The notes below the pieces were generated by a model that searched no databases, was not told the DNA's origin, and saw nothing but the letters and a program-made list of their open reading frames with translations. A DNA stretch of 64,000 bases from positions 101,676 through 165,675 of the forward strand of contig NZ_PJIL01000011.1 in the NCBI RefSeq assembly GCF_002929335.1, in the 5' to 3' direction. The position numbers and the translations under genes are program-made. Numbering within the stretch: the first letter of the stretch is position 1; each line of letters opens with the position of its first letter. Source of the DNA: Arthrobacter sp. Y81 (GTDB lineage: Bacteria; Actinomycetota; Actinomycetes; Actinomycetales; Micrococcaceae). Of the stretch, positions 7,233 through 15,037 are shown one piece after another.

Positions 7233-8441
7233 GTGACCTTCAATCCCGATGCCGCCGGCTGGAGCCCCGACACCCAGGCTGTCCGCGGCGGCCTTGACCG
7301 CACCAATTTCCAGGAAACCACCGAGCCAATCTTCCTGAACTCCGGGTTCGTGTACGAATCCGCGGCGGCCGCCGAGCGCGCCTTCACGGGCGAGGACGAA
7401 CGGTTCGTCTACTCCCGCTACGGCAACCCGTCGGTGGCCACCTTCCAGGAGCGCCTCCGGCTGCTCGAGGGCACAGAGGCGTGCTTCGCGACGGCGTCCG
7501 GCATGTCCGCCGTGTTCACGGCACTGGGCGCCTTGCTCGCCGCCGGTGACCGGGTTGTGGCTGCACGCTCGCTGTTCGGCTCGTGTTTCGTCATCCTGAA
7601 CGAGATCCTGCCGCGATGGGGCGTGGAAACGGTGTTCGTCGACGGACCGGACCTGGACCAGTGGCGCGCCGCCTTGGCAGAGCCGACGACAGCCGTGTTC
7701 TTCGAGTCGCCGTCCAACCCCATGCAGGAGATCGTGGACATCGCCGCGGTGAGCGAACTGGCGCATGCGGCAGGGGCAACGGTGGTGGTCGACAATGTCT
7801 TCGCCACTCCCCTGCTCCAGCGCTGCGGCGACCTCGGCGCCGACGTGGTGGTGTACTCCGGCACCAAGCACATTGACGGCCAGGGCCGGGTCCTGGGCGG
7901 CGCCATCCTGGGCACCAAGGAGTTCATCGACGGCCCGGTCAAGCAGCTCATGCGCCACACCGGACCGGCGCTTTCCGCGTTCAACGCCTGGGTACTGACC
8001 AAGGGCCTGGAAACCATGGCGCTGCGCGTCAACCACTCCTCGGCCTCGGCCCTCCGCCTGGCCGAATGGCTTGAGGAGCAGCCCGCCGTCAGCTGGGTCA
8101 AGTACCCGCTGCTGAAGTCACACCCGCAGTACGAACTGGCAGCCAAGCAGATGAAAGCCGGCGGGACCGTGCTCACGCTGGAGCTGTCGCCGTCCGCGGG
8201 CCGTACGGCGAAAGAGGCCGCCTTCTCGCTGCTGGACTCGCTGCGGATCATCGACATCTCCAACAACCTCGGCGATGCGAAGTCGCTCATCACCCACCCC
8301 GCCACCACCACGCACCGTGCCATGGGTCCGGAAGGCCGTGCGGCCATCGGGCTGAGCGACGGCGTGGTCCGGCTCTCGGTAGGACTCGAGGATGTTGACG
8401 ACCTGATCCGGGACCTGGAACAGGCACTGAAGCAGATCTAG
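7233..8441 (+). CDS. metZ: O-succinylhomoserine sulfhydrylase
   Basis: 402 aa Cys/Met-metabolism PLP enzyme. Landmarks are SRYGNPSV, SGMSAVFTALGALL, ESPSNPMQEIVDI, DNVFATPLLQ and the PLP lysine in YSGTKHIDGQGRVLGG (K212). It forms homocysteine directly from an activated homoserine and sulfide. The TKHIDGQGRVLGG style fits MetZ better than cystathionine gamma-synthase (which usually has TKYLNGHSD); an O-acetyl rather than O-succinyl substrate cannot be excluded. The GTG start abuts the rhodanese stop. It is the last clear sulfur gene of the SAM-IV operon. Confidence 0.88.
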   Translation: MTFNPDAAGWSPDTQAVRGGLDRTNFQETTEPIFLNSGFVYESAAAAERAFTGEDERFVYSRYGNPSVATFQERLRLLEGTEACFATASGMSAVFTALGALLAAGDRVVAARSLFGSCFVILNEILPRWGVETVFVDGPDLDQWRAALAEPTTAVFFESPSNPMQEIVDIAAVSELAHAAGATVVVDNVFATPLLQRCGDLGADVVVYSGTKHIDGQGRVLGGAILGTKEFIDGPVKQLMRHTGPALSAFNAWVLTKGLETMALRVNHSSASALRLAEWLEEQPAVSWVKYPLLKSHPQYELAAKQMKAGGTVLTLELSPSAGRTAKEAAFSLLDSLRIIDISNNLGDAKSLITHPATTTHRAMGPEGRAAIGLSDGVVRLSVGLEDVDDLIRDLEQALKQI

Positions 8442-8442
8442 C

Positions 8443-9024
8443 GTGTCCTGGCGGACGCTGGCCTCGAATATTCCGCTACCGGAGCAGAACCTGCTGGGCA
8501 TAGCCGCCGGCCTGCTGCTGCAGCGCGTACTGCCCTTGCGCCTGGGCGGCGGGACGAACCGCGTTGCGCCGGGCACCGGGCGGCCGGGCACGCGGCGGCC
8601 ACACGCCGGCGGGCAGCGCCTCGCCGGGCAACAGGTCATTGGCCTCGGTGCCATGGCGGCGGGGTGCTTCGTAATCGGCTGGTCTTGGGCAGCCGCCCGC
8701 GGAACGCGCCTGGCGGACCCCGGCGTGCTGGTCACCTCCGGGCCCTATGCGCTCTGCCGCAACCCGATGTACGTCGGCTGGTCCCTCCTTCACCTGGGGA
8801 TGGGCCTGGTGCGGGATGACGCGTGGACCATAGCCGCCCTCCCGTTTTCGGCCGCCGCGGTCCACCGGCAAGTACTCCGTGAGGAGTCGCAGCTGGCGGA
8901 CAAATTCGGCGACAGGTTCAGGTGCTACGAGCGCTCCGTGCCGCGGTACGTTCCTGCGTTTGTCAGCCGTGGGCGAGGATGGTGTCGATCAGCTGGCCTA
9001 GCTCGGGTGCATCGTTCGGGGTGA
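8443..9024 (+). CDS. Isoprenylcysteine/PEMT-type integral membrane methyltransferase
   Basis: 193 aa. Two hydrophobic segments are followed by the signature TSGPYALCRNPMYVGWSLLHLGM and a C-terminal EESQLADKFGDRFRCYERSVPRY. That is the ICMT/phospholipid-methyltransferase pattern in which the RNPMY region binds S-adenosylmethionine. GTG 8443 is one base after the metZ stop, so it is probably translated with the operon. Residues after VPRYVPAF (about 20) look like read-through of unrelated sequence, including an opposite-strand C-terminal-like remnant (LGQLIDTILAHG). The substrate is unknown. Confidence 0.7.
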   Translation: MSWRTLASNIPLPEQNLLGIAAGLLLQRVLPLRLGGGTNRVAPGTGRPGTRRPHAGGQRLAGQQVIGLGAMAAGCFVIGWSWAAARGTRLADPGVLVTSGPYALCRNPMYVGWSLLHLGMGLVRDDAWTIAALPFSAAAVHRQVLREESQLADKFGDRFRCYERSVPRYVPAFVSRGRGWCRSAGLARVHRSG

Positions 9025-9128
9025 CTTCAGGTCTCGGGCAAAAAGAGTGTTCACTACCTGTTTCGGCCGCCACGCTTTTTCCACCCCAGCCTTGGCGGGG
9101 GCCTTGACGCCGGTGCAAGGATGAAGGC

Positions 9129-9752
9129 ATGTCCTTCTTTGACGACATTCCCGAACCGCCGCCGAGGCCTCGCCCGCCCCGGCACGTCCCGCCGGAGTGG
9201 GCCGGACCGCCGTCCGACGAGCTTCCTGCGGTCATTTCAGTGGGGCAGTTCCTTCACCGGTCTGACCGGATGGTCATGGCGGCGAAAAGTGTCGAGGTCT
9301 TCACAGCCGGGTGCCTGTTCGAGGTGGTGTGGGCAGTCCGCCGGTCCAGCGAGAAGGATAGCGAATGGAGCCTTATCACCGATCAGTGCTTCAACCGCGG
9401 CGGCTACAGGCCGGATGCGGAGGGCAGCCGCGGCGGCGCCCTCCGTTTCGGCGTCGCCTTTCCTGACGGGCGGAAGACCACGACTTCCCAGCTGCACCCT
9501 GGAATGTTTGACGGATCAGAGACGGTGGCGGGGCCGGTCCTGATGATGGCAGGCGGCGGTGGGGGCTCGGGCAGCGATGATGAGCTCTTCGCCTCCAGCA
9601 AGTTCTGGCTGTGGCCGCTGCCCCTGGGCGGCGACACCCGGGTGGTGGCGCAATGGGACGACCTTGGCATGGCCGAGGTGTCGGTTCTGATCAGCGGAGA
9701 AAAACTGGCGGCGGCGGCTCCGAAAGTGCAAAAGTACTGGGCCGGGCAGTGA
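9129..9752 (+). CDS. Conserved-looking hypothetical protein
   Basis: 207 aa, not recognised. It has a Pro-rich N-terminus (PEPPPRPRPPRHVPPEW), a mixed alpha/beta body with no signal peptide or membrane segment, and a glycine-rich stretch (AGGGGGSGSDD) near residue 145. The segment LWPLPLGGDTRVVAQWDDLGM looks like a conserved beta-rich motif. Codon use is like that of the neighbours. ATG 9129 follows AGGATGAAGGC. It is followed by a hairpin shared with the convergent SnoaL-like gene. Confidence 0.6.
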   Translation: MSFFDDIPEPPPRPRPPRHVPPEWAGPPSDELPAVISVGQFLHRSDRMVMAAKSVEVFTAGCLFEVVWAVRRSSEKDSEWSLITDQCFNRGGYRPDAEGSRGGALRFGVAFPDGRKTTTSQLHPGMFDGSETVAGPVLMMAGGGGGSGSDDELFASSKFWLWPLPLGGDTRVVAQWDDLGMAEVSVLISGEKLAAAAPKVQKYWAGQ

Positions 9753-9799
9753 CACCGACCGTGCAGTAACACTCGGCTGGGCAACAACAACACTGTTCT

Positions 9800-9835
9800 G
9801 GGCAGTGGAAGGCGCGATGGGCGCCCTCACTGCCC
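9800..9835. terminator. Bidirectional terminator hairpin
   Basis: Outer stem GGGCAGTG / CACTGCCC and inner stem GGCGC / GCGCC sit between the convergent genes ending at 9752 and 9847. There is no U-run, as is common in high-GC actinobacteria. Confidence 0.65.
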
Positions 9836-9846
9836 GTCATGTGGAG

Positions 9847-10248
9847 CTATGCCCAGAATGCGTCACCCTTGGCGGTGTCCTGGAAGAACTCCCGTCCCTC
9901 GGAGATCCTGCCGTCAGCCACCCGGAATGCGATTACGCCGTCCTGGTCCAGGGACCGGCCGCCGCTCTCTGCCTGGTTGTGCTGCACCGCAACGGTGTTT
10001 GTTTCCCCTCCGATGATCTCCTCAACGGTCACCTTCAGGTTGCCTCCTGAACGGGCGCCGAGTTCACCGAAGTAGGCCAGGATGGCGTCGCGACCCTCCT
10101 TCTTTCCGGATAGCACGCCGTCTCCGGCGACGTGCCAGACTGCGTCCTCCGCGAATATTTCACCAAGGGTTGCCATGTCACCTGCGCTGAATGCCTCGTA
10201 TCCGCGCCGGACCAGTTCAACATTCTCCTGGGTTCCCATTTCGGGCAC
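9847..10248 (-). CDS. SnoaL-like / NTF2-fold protein
   Basis: 133 aa with the cone-shaped NTF2 pattern: NVELVRRGYEAFSAGDMATLGEIFAEDAVWHV, a GRDAILAYF helix, then a three-strand sheet with VEEIIGGETN and DGRISEGREFF. Members include ketosteroid isomerase-like enzymes and binding proteins, and no catalytic pair can be assigned. It is a single gene on the minus strand, upstream of nothing obviously related. The start could be either Met near the N-terminus (MPEMGTQENV). Confidence 0.8.
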   Translation of the reverse strand: MPEMGTQENVELVRRGYEAFSAGDMATLGEIFAEDAVWHVAGDGVLSGKKEGRDAILAYFGELGARSGGNLKVTVEEIIGGETNTVAVQHNQAESGGRSLDQDGVIAFRVADGRISEGREFFQDTAKGDAFWA

Positions 10249-10338
10249 CTCTCCGTCATCATCGTCGGGTAATTCCCGGACGGACTAAGGCTATTCCCAG
10301 CCAATATGCTTGTCGATGGATCCCGGAAACAGCAGCGT

Positions 10339-10662
10339 CTAGGTGTCGAGCTCCCAGTGGATGCGGATGGCATCGGCAACGGGCGCGGCGGCGACATCCA
10401 CCGTGAAGGCCACTGGCGCGGTTCCGGTCTCTTCAATAACGGTGTCGTGGTAGACGCGGCCGCAGGCGGGGCACAGGGTGTAGAGGTCCTCGTCCGGCGG
10501 CCATGCGGCCAGTCCGGCAGGCACGGGTGTGTCCCCGCCAAGGTGGACCGGCATGCCTTCGGAGTTGGCCTGGATCAGTCCTTCATCGCCCACCGTGTTT
10601 CCGCATACGCAGGTGATGGTGGTGACATCATGGCCGGTGACCTGGGCGAATTCGGTTTCCAT
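10339..10662 (-). CDS. Small CxC/CxxC zinc-ribbon-like protein
   Basis: 107 aa, family not recognised. Cys pairs CVCG (C18, C20) and CPACG (about C64, C67) are spaced as in a zinc ribbon. The remainder is beta-rich and ends ADAIRIHWELDT. It lies 27 bp downstream of the YbdK-type ligase on the same strand and may be co-transcribed. No enzymatic motif is seen. Confidence 0.6.
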   Translation of the reverse strand: METEFAQVTGHDVTTITCVCGNTVGDEGLIQANSEGMPVHLGGDTPVPAGLAAWPPDEDLYTLCPACGRVYHDTVIEETGTAPVAFTVDVAAAPVADAIRIHWELDT

Positions 10663-10689
10663 GGCGCGCTCCGGGGTTGTAGGAACTGA

Positions 10690-11928
10690 TCAGGACTGCC
10701 GAACGCGCAACAGAACCGGCGCCGGCCCGCGCGCGTTGATGTCTTCGGCCCTGCGCATGGTGACTTCCACCGAGTGCGCCACGACGGCGGCCAGCGCGGC
10801 GGCGGCATCAGCAGCTCCTGCGAGGCCCTCCTGCATGGCACGGCGCTGCAGTTCCGAGCCGGTCCCGCGGTCCAGGATCCTGCGCACGCCTTTCCGGGCC
10901 AATTCCAGTTCGTCCTGTTCCTCCAGGACCGGCGCCACGAAGTCCACCAGCGCCTCCACCACTTCCTCGGCCGGAGCCGGGCGGAACGTGCCGAAATCGA
11001 GCAGTTCACCGCGAAGGCCGCAATTGCTGGCCTGCCACGCCGCCATCCGCAGGAGCACGGTGGGGACAGGGGCGGGGTCAACTCCGGCCCGCCATTCCCT
11101 GCTGGCCGACTCGACCAGGCCGCGCACGAGGACGGCGATCAGCGCAGCGTCCTCGGCCTCCAGGCAGACGTCGGCCACACGGACCTCCACGGTGGGGTGG
11201 TTGCGGGACAGCCGCGCGTCAAAATAGATCATCCCCTCGTCCAGCAACACGCCGCTGTCCAGCAGCCGGGTGACCACGCGCCGGTACATGGAGTGCGTGC
11301 CGAAGATCTGGGACGGGCCCGACGTCGGCCAACGGTTCCAGGCTTGCGTGCGGTAGCTCTCGAAGCCGGTCTCCACGCCATTCCAGAATGGCGAGTTCGC
11401 GCTGAGCGCAGTCAGCACCGCCAGCTTGTCCCTGATCCGGTCGAGGACGGCCACGCCTTCCTCGGGCGACTCGATGAACGTGTGAACGTGGAACCCGCAG
11501 GTCAGCTGCTCGTGGACCGTGAGCCCGAACCGCTCCTGCATGGTGGCGTAGCGCGGGTTCGGCGTGGTGTGCGTCGTGGAGGCAATCGGCGATGTTGCCA
11601 GCGCGGCCACCCGTGCGCCGTGTTTCTTGGCGGCGCGGTCAGCAAGTCCCCGGCCCTCGCGGATCTGGTGGAGCAGCTCCGCGTAGTCGAGGCACGGCCG
11701 TGTCTGCGTCTCGATCTGCTCAAGTTTCAGCTCGGCAGTCAGCCCGGTGGCGTCGTCGTCATGCGTTAAGTCACTCGTTGCGTCGTGTGGATCCGGAAGC
11801 CTCGGCTTGTCCGGGGAATCGTCGGCGGCGAGCTTCCGCCCTGTCAGGAGGGCGTCCGCCAGTGCCAGCGGCTCCCCGGTCACGGGGTCCACGATCAGCA
11901 GCTCTTCCTCAACCCCGAAAGTTCGCAT
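10690..11928 (-). CDS. ybdK: YbdK-family glutamate-cysteine ligase-like carboxylate-amine ligase
   Basis: 412 aa. Opens [21 protein letters not shown], the signature of the GCS2/YbdK family, and has [40 protein letters not shown] and [19 protein letters not shown]. These are the Mg-ATP and amino-acid binding elements. YbdK has weak gamma-glutamylcysteine ligase activity in vitro. Because actinobacteria of this group use mycothiol, the physiological substrate here is uncertain. The N-terminal start is unambiguous because the VEEE glutamates begin at residue 6. Confidence 0.85.
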   Translation of the reverse strand: MRTFGVEEELLIVDPVTGEPLALADALLTGRKLAADDSPDKPRLPDPHDATSDLTHDDDATGLTAELKLEQIETQTRPCLDYAELLHQIREGRGLADRAAKKHGARVAALATSPIASTTHTTPNPRYATMQERFGLTVHEQLTCGFHVHTFIESPEEGVAVLDRIRDKLAVLTALSANSPFWNGVETGFESYRTQAWNRWPTSGPSQIFGTHSMYRRVVTRLLDSGVLLDEGMIYFDARLSRNHPTVEVRVADVCLEAEDAALIAVLVRGLVESASREWRAGVDPAPVPTVLLRMAAWQASNCGLRGELLDFGTFRPAPAEEVVEALVDFVAPVLEEQDELELARKGVRRILDRGTGSELQRRAMQEGLAGAADAAAALAAVVAHSVEVTMRRAEDINARGPAPVLLRVRQS

Positions 11929-11995
11929 GCATACATTGTGCGCCCGTGACGCCGCGTTAGACAGGTTCCGTAACGGAAGCTCATGAACGGACGGG

Positions 11996-12036
11996 CACGC
12001 TCCCGGACGTGGCGTTGCGGCGCGTCCGGGAGCGTG
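11996..12036 (-). terminator. Terminator of the XRE-MurA gene
   Basis: A 14-bp perfect stem (CACGCTCCCGGACG at 11996-12009, complement at 12023-12036) with a 13-nt loop, starting a few bases past the MurA-like stop. GC-rich, without a U-run. Confidence 0.7.
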
Positions 12037-12039
12037 ACG

Positions 12040-13563
12040 TCAGTCCTGGAAGTATTCGATCTTCGCGCCGATGGTGTTGAGCCGCTCGGCCAGGTCCTCG
12101 TACCCGCGCTCGATCACGTAGATGTTGCGCAGCTCAGACACTCCCCGGGCCGCCAGCATGGCCAGCAGGATGCACGCCGCCGGGCGCAGAGCCGGCGGGC
12201 AGCCCACCTCCGCGGCACGCCACCGCGTGGGACCGTTCACGTAGATCCGGTGCGGATCCAGCAGCTGGACGCGGGCTCCCAGCTTGTTCAGCTCGGTCAG
12301 GTAGATGGCGCGGTTCTCGTAGACCCAGTCGTGGATCATCGTCTGGCCTTCGGCGTTGGCGGCGATGACGGCAAAGAACGGCAGGTTATCGATGTTCAGG
12401 CCGGGGAACGGCATCGGGTGGATCTTGTCCGCGGGGGCATGCAGGGCAGAAGGCTTCGTGGTGACGTCCACCAGCCGCGTGCGCCCGTTGCGGGCAAAGT
12501 ACTCCCCGGAGATCTCCAGTTCCTGGCCCATCTGTTCCAGGGTGGCGAGTTCGATTTCCATGAACTCGATGGGGACACGGCGGATGGTGACCTCAGAATT
12601 GGTAACGATGCCGGCGGTGATGAGGCTCATCGCTTCGATGGGGTCCTCGGACGGGAAGTATTCGATGTCGACGTCGATGGACGGCTGCCCGGTGATCTTC
12701 AGGGTGGTGGTCCCCACCCCGTCGATCACAACGCCCAGCCGCTGCAGGTAGAAGCAGAGGTCCTGGACCATGTAATTGGGGCTGGCGTTGCGGATGACCG
12801 TGGTGCCGCGGCGGTGTGCCGCCGCCATGATCGCGTTTTCGGTGACCGTGTCACCGCGTTCGCTCAGCACGAAAGTGCGGTTGTCGCCGTCGACCGGCGG
12901 AGCCTGCACGGAATAGAATCCGGACTTGGCTTCCACGGAAAGGCCGAACTGGCGGAGGGCCTGCATGTGCGGCTCCACAGTTCGGGTGCCCAGGTCGCAG
13001 CCGCCCGCGTACGGAAGCCGGTACTCTGCCGACTCGTCCAGGAGCGGCCCCAGCAGCATGATCACGCTGCGGGTGCGCCGGGCGGCTTCCACGTCCATGG
13101 AATCAAGGTCCAGGACGGCGGGGCGGCGGAGCTGCAGGTCGTTGGCGTTGAGCCATGTGCACTCGACACCGATGCTGGTCAGCACCTCGACAATCCGGTT
13201 CACTTCCTCGATCCGGGCCAGCCGCCGCAGCGTGGTGGTGCCGCGGTTGATGAGGCTGGCACAGAGCAGCGCCACGCCGGCGTTCTTGCTGCTGTTGACG
13301 TCCACGGAACCGGAGAGGGTGCGGCCGCCCTCCACCCGAAGGTGCGTCATCTGCGGCCGGCCGACCTTGACGATGCTGCGGCCCACAATGGCCTCGAGCC
13401 GCTGGATCATTTTCAGGCTGAGGTTCTGCTTGCCCTGTTCCATCCGGGCGATGGCGCTCTGGCTGGTTCCCAGCTCGGCCGCCAACTGCCCCTGGGTCCA
13501 GCCTTTCTCGCCGCGGGCATCGCGGAGCAGCAGGCCTACGTGTTCAGCAGTCTCTTGAGTCAT
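12040..13563 (-). CDS. XRE HTH domain fused to MurA-type enolpyruvyl transferase
   Basis: 507 aa. Residues 8-62 are a Cro/C1-type helix-turn-helix (RDARGEKGWTQGQLAAELGT, SQSAIARMEQGKQNLSL). From residue 72 follows an EPSP-synthase-fold domain of the MurA type. It keeps a SSKNAG motif (K93, N94), the active-site loop cysteine GGCDLGTRTVEPH (C189) and the late Asp region FPGLNIDNLPFF, where canonical MurA has FPTDMQ. It may be a UDP-GlcNAc enolpyruvyl transferase with DNA-binding autoregulation. It diverges enough from housekeeping MurA that a second-copy or altered-substrate role is possible. ATG 13563 is clear. Confidence 0.85.
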   Translation of the reverse strand: MTQETAEHVGLLLRDARGEKGWTQGQLAAELGTSQSAIARMEQGKQNLSLKMIQRLEAIVGRSIVKVGRPQMTHLRVEGGRTLSGSVDVNSSKNAGVALLCASLINRGTTTLRRLARIEEVNRIVEVLTSIGVECTWLNANDLQLRRPAVLDLDSMDVEAARRTRSVIMLLGPLLDESAEYRLPYAGGCDLGTRTVEPHMQALRQFGLSVEAKSGFYSVQAPPVDGDNRTFVLSERGDTVTENAIMAAAHRRGTTVIRNASPNYMVQDLCFYLQRLGVVIDGVGTTTLKITGQPSIDVDIEYFPSEDPIEAMSLITAGIVTNSEVTIRRVPIEFMEIELATLEQMGQELEISGEYFARNGRTRLVDVTTKPSALHAPADKIHPMPFPGLNIDNLPFFAVIAANAEGQTMIHDWVYENRAIYLTELNKLGARVQLLDPHRIYVNGPTRWRAAEVGCPPALRPAACILLAMLAARGVSELRNIYVIERGYEDLAERLNTIGAKIEYFQD

Positions 13564-13728
13564 ACGACGAAAATATCACGCATGAGCTATTCAGTCCCGC
13601 GAAACGCCGGAAAGTGCACTTGAACTCGCAAAATATCCACTTCGTGCGATATGTGCGGGATCGCGCAGCCAACGGTTCCGCTGGATCCGGGCTCCGGACC
13701 ATTGCCCGCCCGGCCGCCGTGAAGCAGG

Positions 13729-14139
13729 ATGAAGGGAGACAAACCCCGAACCGTTTTCCTGGTTGTGCTCTCCGTTGTCCTGACGTGCGCCCTTGGTGCC
13801 TGCTCCTCTGGAGGAACCACCATGCCTGAAGGAAACGACAATCTGAACAGCCGGATGCTGGAAGCGGCGACCACGGGCACCGAGCTGAGGTTGGCCGATG
13901 CCACCGACTTCGCTTGGGACGAGGCAGGCTTCGTCACCGAGGGGACACCCGCAAAAGATATTGAGGCAGCGTTCGGCGAGGCAGTCACGAGGGAGAACCG
14001 CTACACGGCTTCCCCGGCGCTGTTCATCTTCCTCAAGGACGGCAAGGTCGCCAAGGCCATTCGTATTATTCCGGACGCCTTCGTCGGGGAGGATGCAAGG
14101 AAAAAGTACGGGCGTGACGTCGTGCTTACGCCGCCGTGA
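13729..14139 (+). CDS. Small lipoprotein of unknown function
   Basis: 136 aa. A lipoprotein signal peptide (basic MKGDKPR, hydrophobic VFLVVLSVVLT, lipobox LGAC) is followed by SSGG, so it should be acylated and anchored on the outer face of the membrane. The mature part (~110 aa) is a small alpha/beta domain with no motif I recognise. The last codons and stop lie in a 22-bp tandem duplication. Confidence 0.75.
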   Translation: MKGDKPRTVFLVVLSVVLTCALGACSSGGTTMPEGNDNLNSRMLEAATTGTELRLADATDFAWDEAGFVTEGTPAKDIEAAFGEAVTRENRYTASPALFIFLKDGKVAKAIRIIPDAFVGEDARKKYGRDVVLTPP

Positions 14140-14156
14140 CGTCGTGCTTACGCCGC
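14113..14156. repeat. 22-bp tandem duplication across a stop codon
   Basis: Two perfect 22-bp copies (14113-14134 and 14135-14156, beginning CGTGACGTCGTGC) span the end of the lipoprotein gene. The TGA stop lies at the start of the second copy, so the event probably shortened or altered the native C-terminus by a few residues. Confidence 0.9.
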
Positions 14157-14233
14157 TGTGAGGCCCCAAGGGATTCCTCAACTGGCGCGAATAATGCTGG
14201 CGCGGGACCACTCCGTGGCGGGGCCCTGGCGGT

Positions 14234-15037
14234 CTATTGCTGCTCGAGGAACACCATGTTCCAGGTTCCCGCACCGACAGCCGCGGCCACGGCCGCGGCG
14301 GCAATGAGCAGCCCGCCGAGGACCACCCAGATATCCAACGCACTGTACGTCGATTCGCGCGCCCAGGTCCGCTGCGCGCCGCCAAACCCGCGCGCTTCCA
14401 TGGTGACCGCGAGCCGCGAAGCCCGGCGGATGGCCTGCACCAGGAGGCCGAAGCTCTGCCCGAGCGTCGCCCGGAGGCGCTGCGCGGGAGTCCCGTGCGA
14501 GCCCACGCCCCGGGCGCGCCGGGCCATGCCGATGGTCTGCCATTCCTCCGCCATCAGCCCGACCAACCGCATGGCCGCCAGCGTGCCCAGGACAAAGCGG
14601 TGAGGCAGCTTAGCCTTCTGGGCGAGGGCATCCGCAAGGTCGGTGGGGTCCGTGCAGCTCATCAGCAGCACCGCGGGAAGGGCGATCGCCAGTCCCCGCA
14701 GCAGGAACCCCAGCCCCAGCTCCAGCGAGCCTTCGCTGATGGACCAGATGCCGACGTCGAGCAGGATCCGTCCGGTGTCCGGCGCCAGGATCGAGGTGCT
14801 CCAGCCGCCCAGCGCAGCCGCCACGATCAACGGCCACCCGCGCTGCCACAGCAGCGCGACAGTCAGGCCGGCCAGCGGGAAGAGCAGCAGTTCGAAGGCC
14901 AGCGCCACGGAGGCGGACACCCAGTCGATGGACAGCGCCAGAACCACGGTCATGAGCATCACGACGCCGAATTTGGCCAGCGGATTGGCCCGGGTGAGCA
15001 GGGCATGGTTGGCGTGCAGGGTCAAGGCTTCCCTCAT
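14234..15037 (-). CDS. ykoC: ECF transporter T component
   Basis: 267 aa CbiQ/EcfT-type membrane protein with about five or six hydrophobic segments. The two coupling-helix signatures are ARRARG and EARGFG, which dock the ATPases. The N-terminus (LHANHALLTRANPLAKFGVV) is typical. It overlaps the double-ATPase gene by 4 bp (ATGA) and is the last gene of an S-A-T operon headed by YkoE under a TPP riboswitch. It should therefore energise uptake of a thiamine precursor. Confidence 0.9.
   Translation of the reverse strand: MREALTLHANHALLTRANPLAKFGVVMLMTVVLALSIDWVSASVALAFELLLFPLAGLTVALLWQRGWPLIVAAALGGWSTSILAPDTGRILLDVGIWSISEGSLELGLGFLLRGLAIALPAVLLMSCTDPTDLADALAQKAKLPHRFVLGTLAAMRLVGLMAEEWQTIGMARRARGVGSHGTPAQRLRATLGQSFGLLVQAIRRASRLAVTMEARGFGGAQRTWARESTYSALDIWVVLGGLLIAAAAVAAAVGAGTWNMVFLEQQ

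Noticed and set aside
8963..9235. Minus-strand frame ending ELGQLIDTILAHG
   Set aside because: The last ~20 residues look like a real protein C-terminus, but nothing upstream supports a gene. At most a scrap of a lost gene overlapping the methyltransferase tail.
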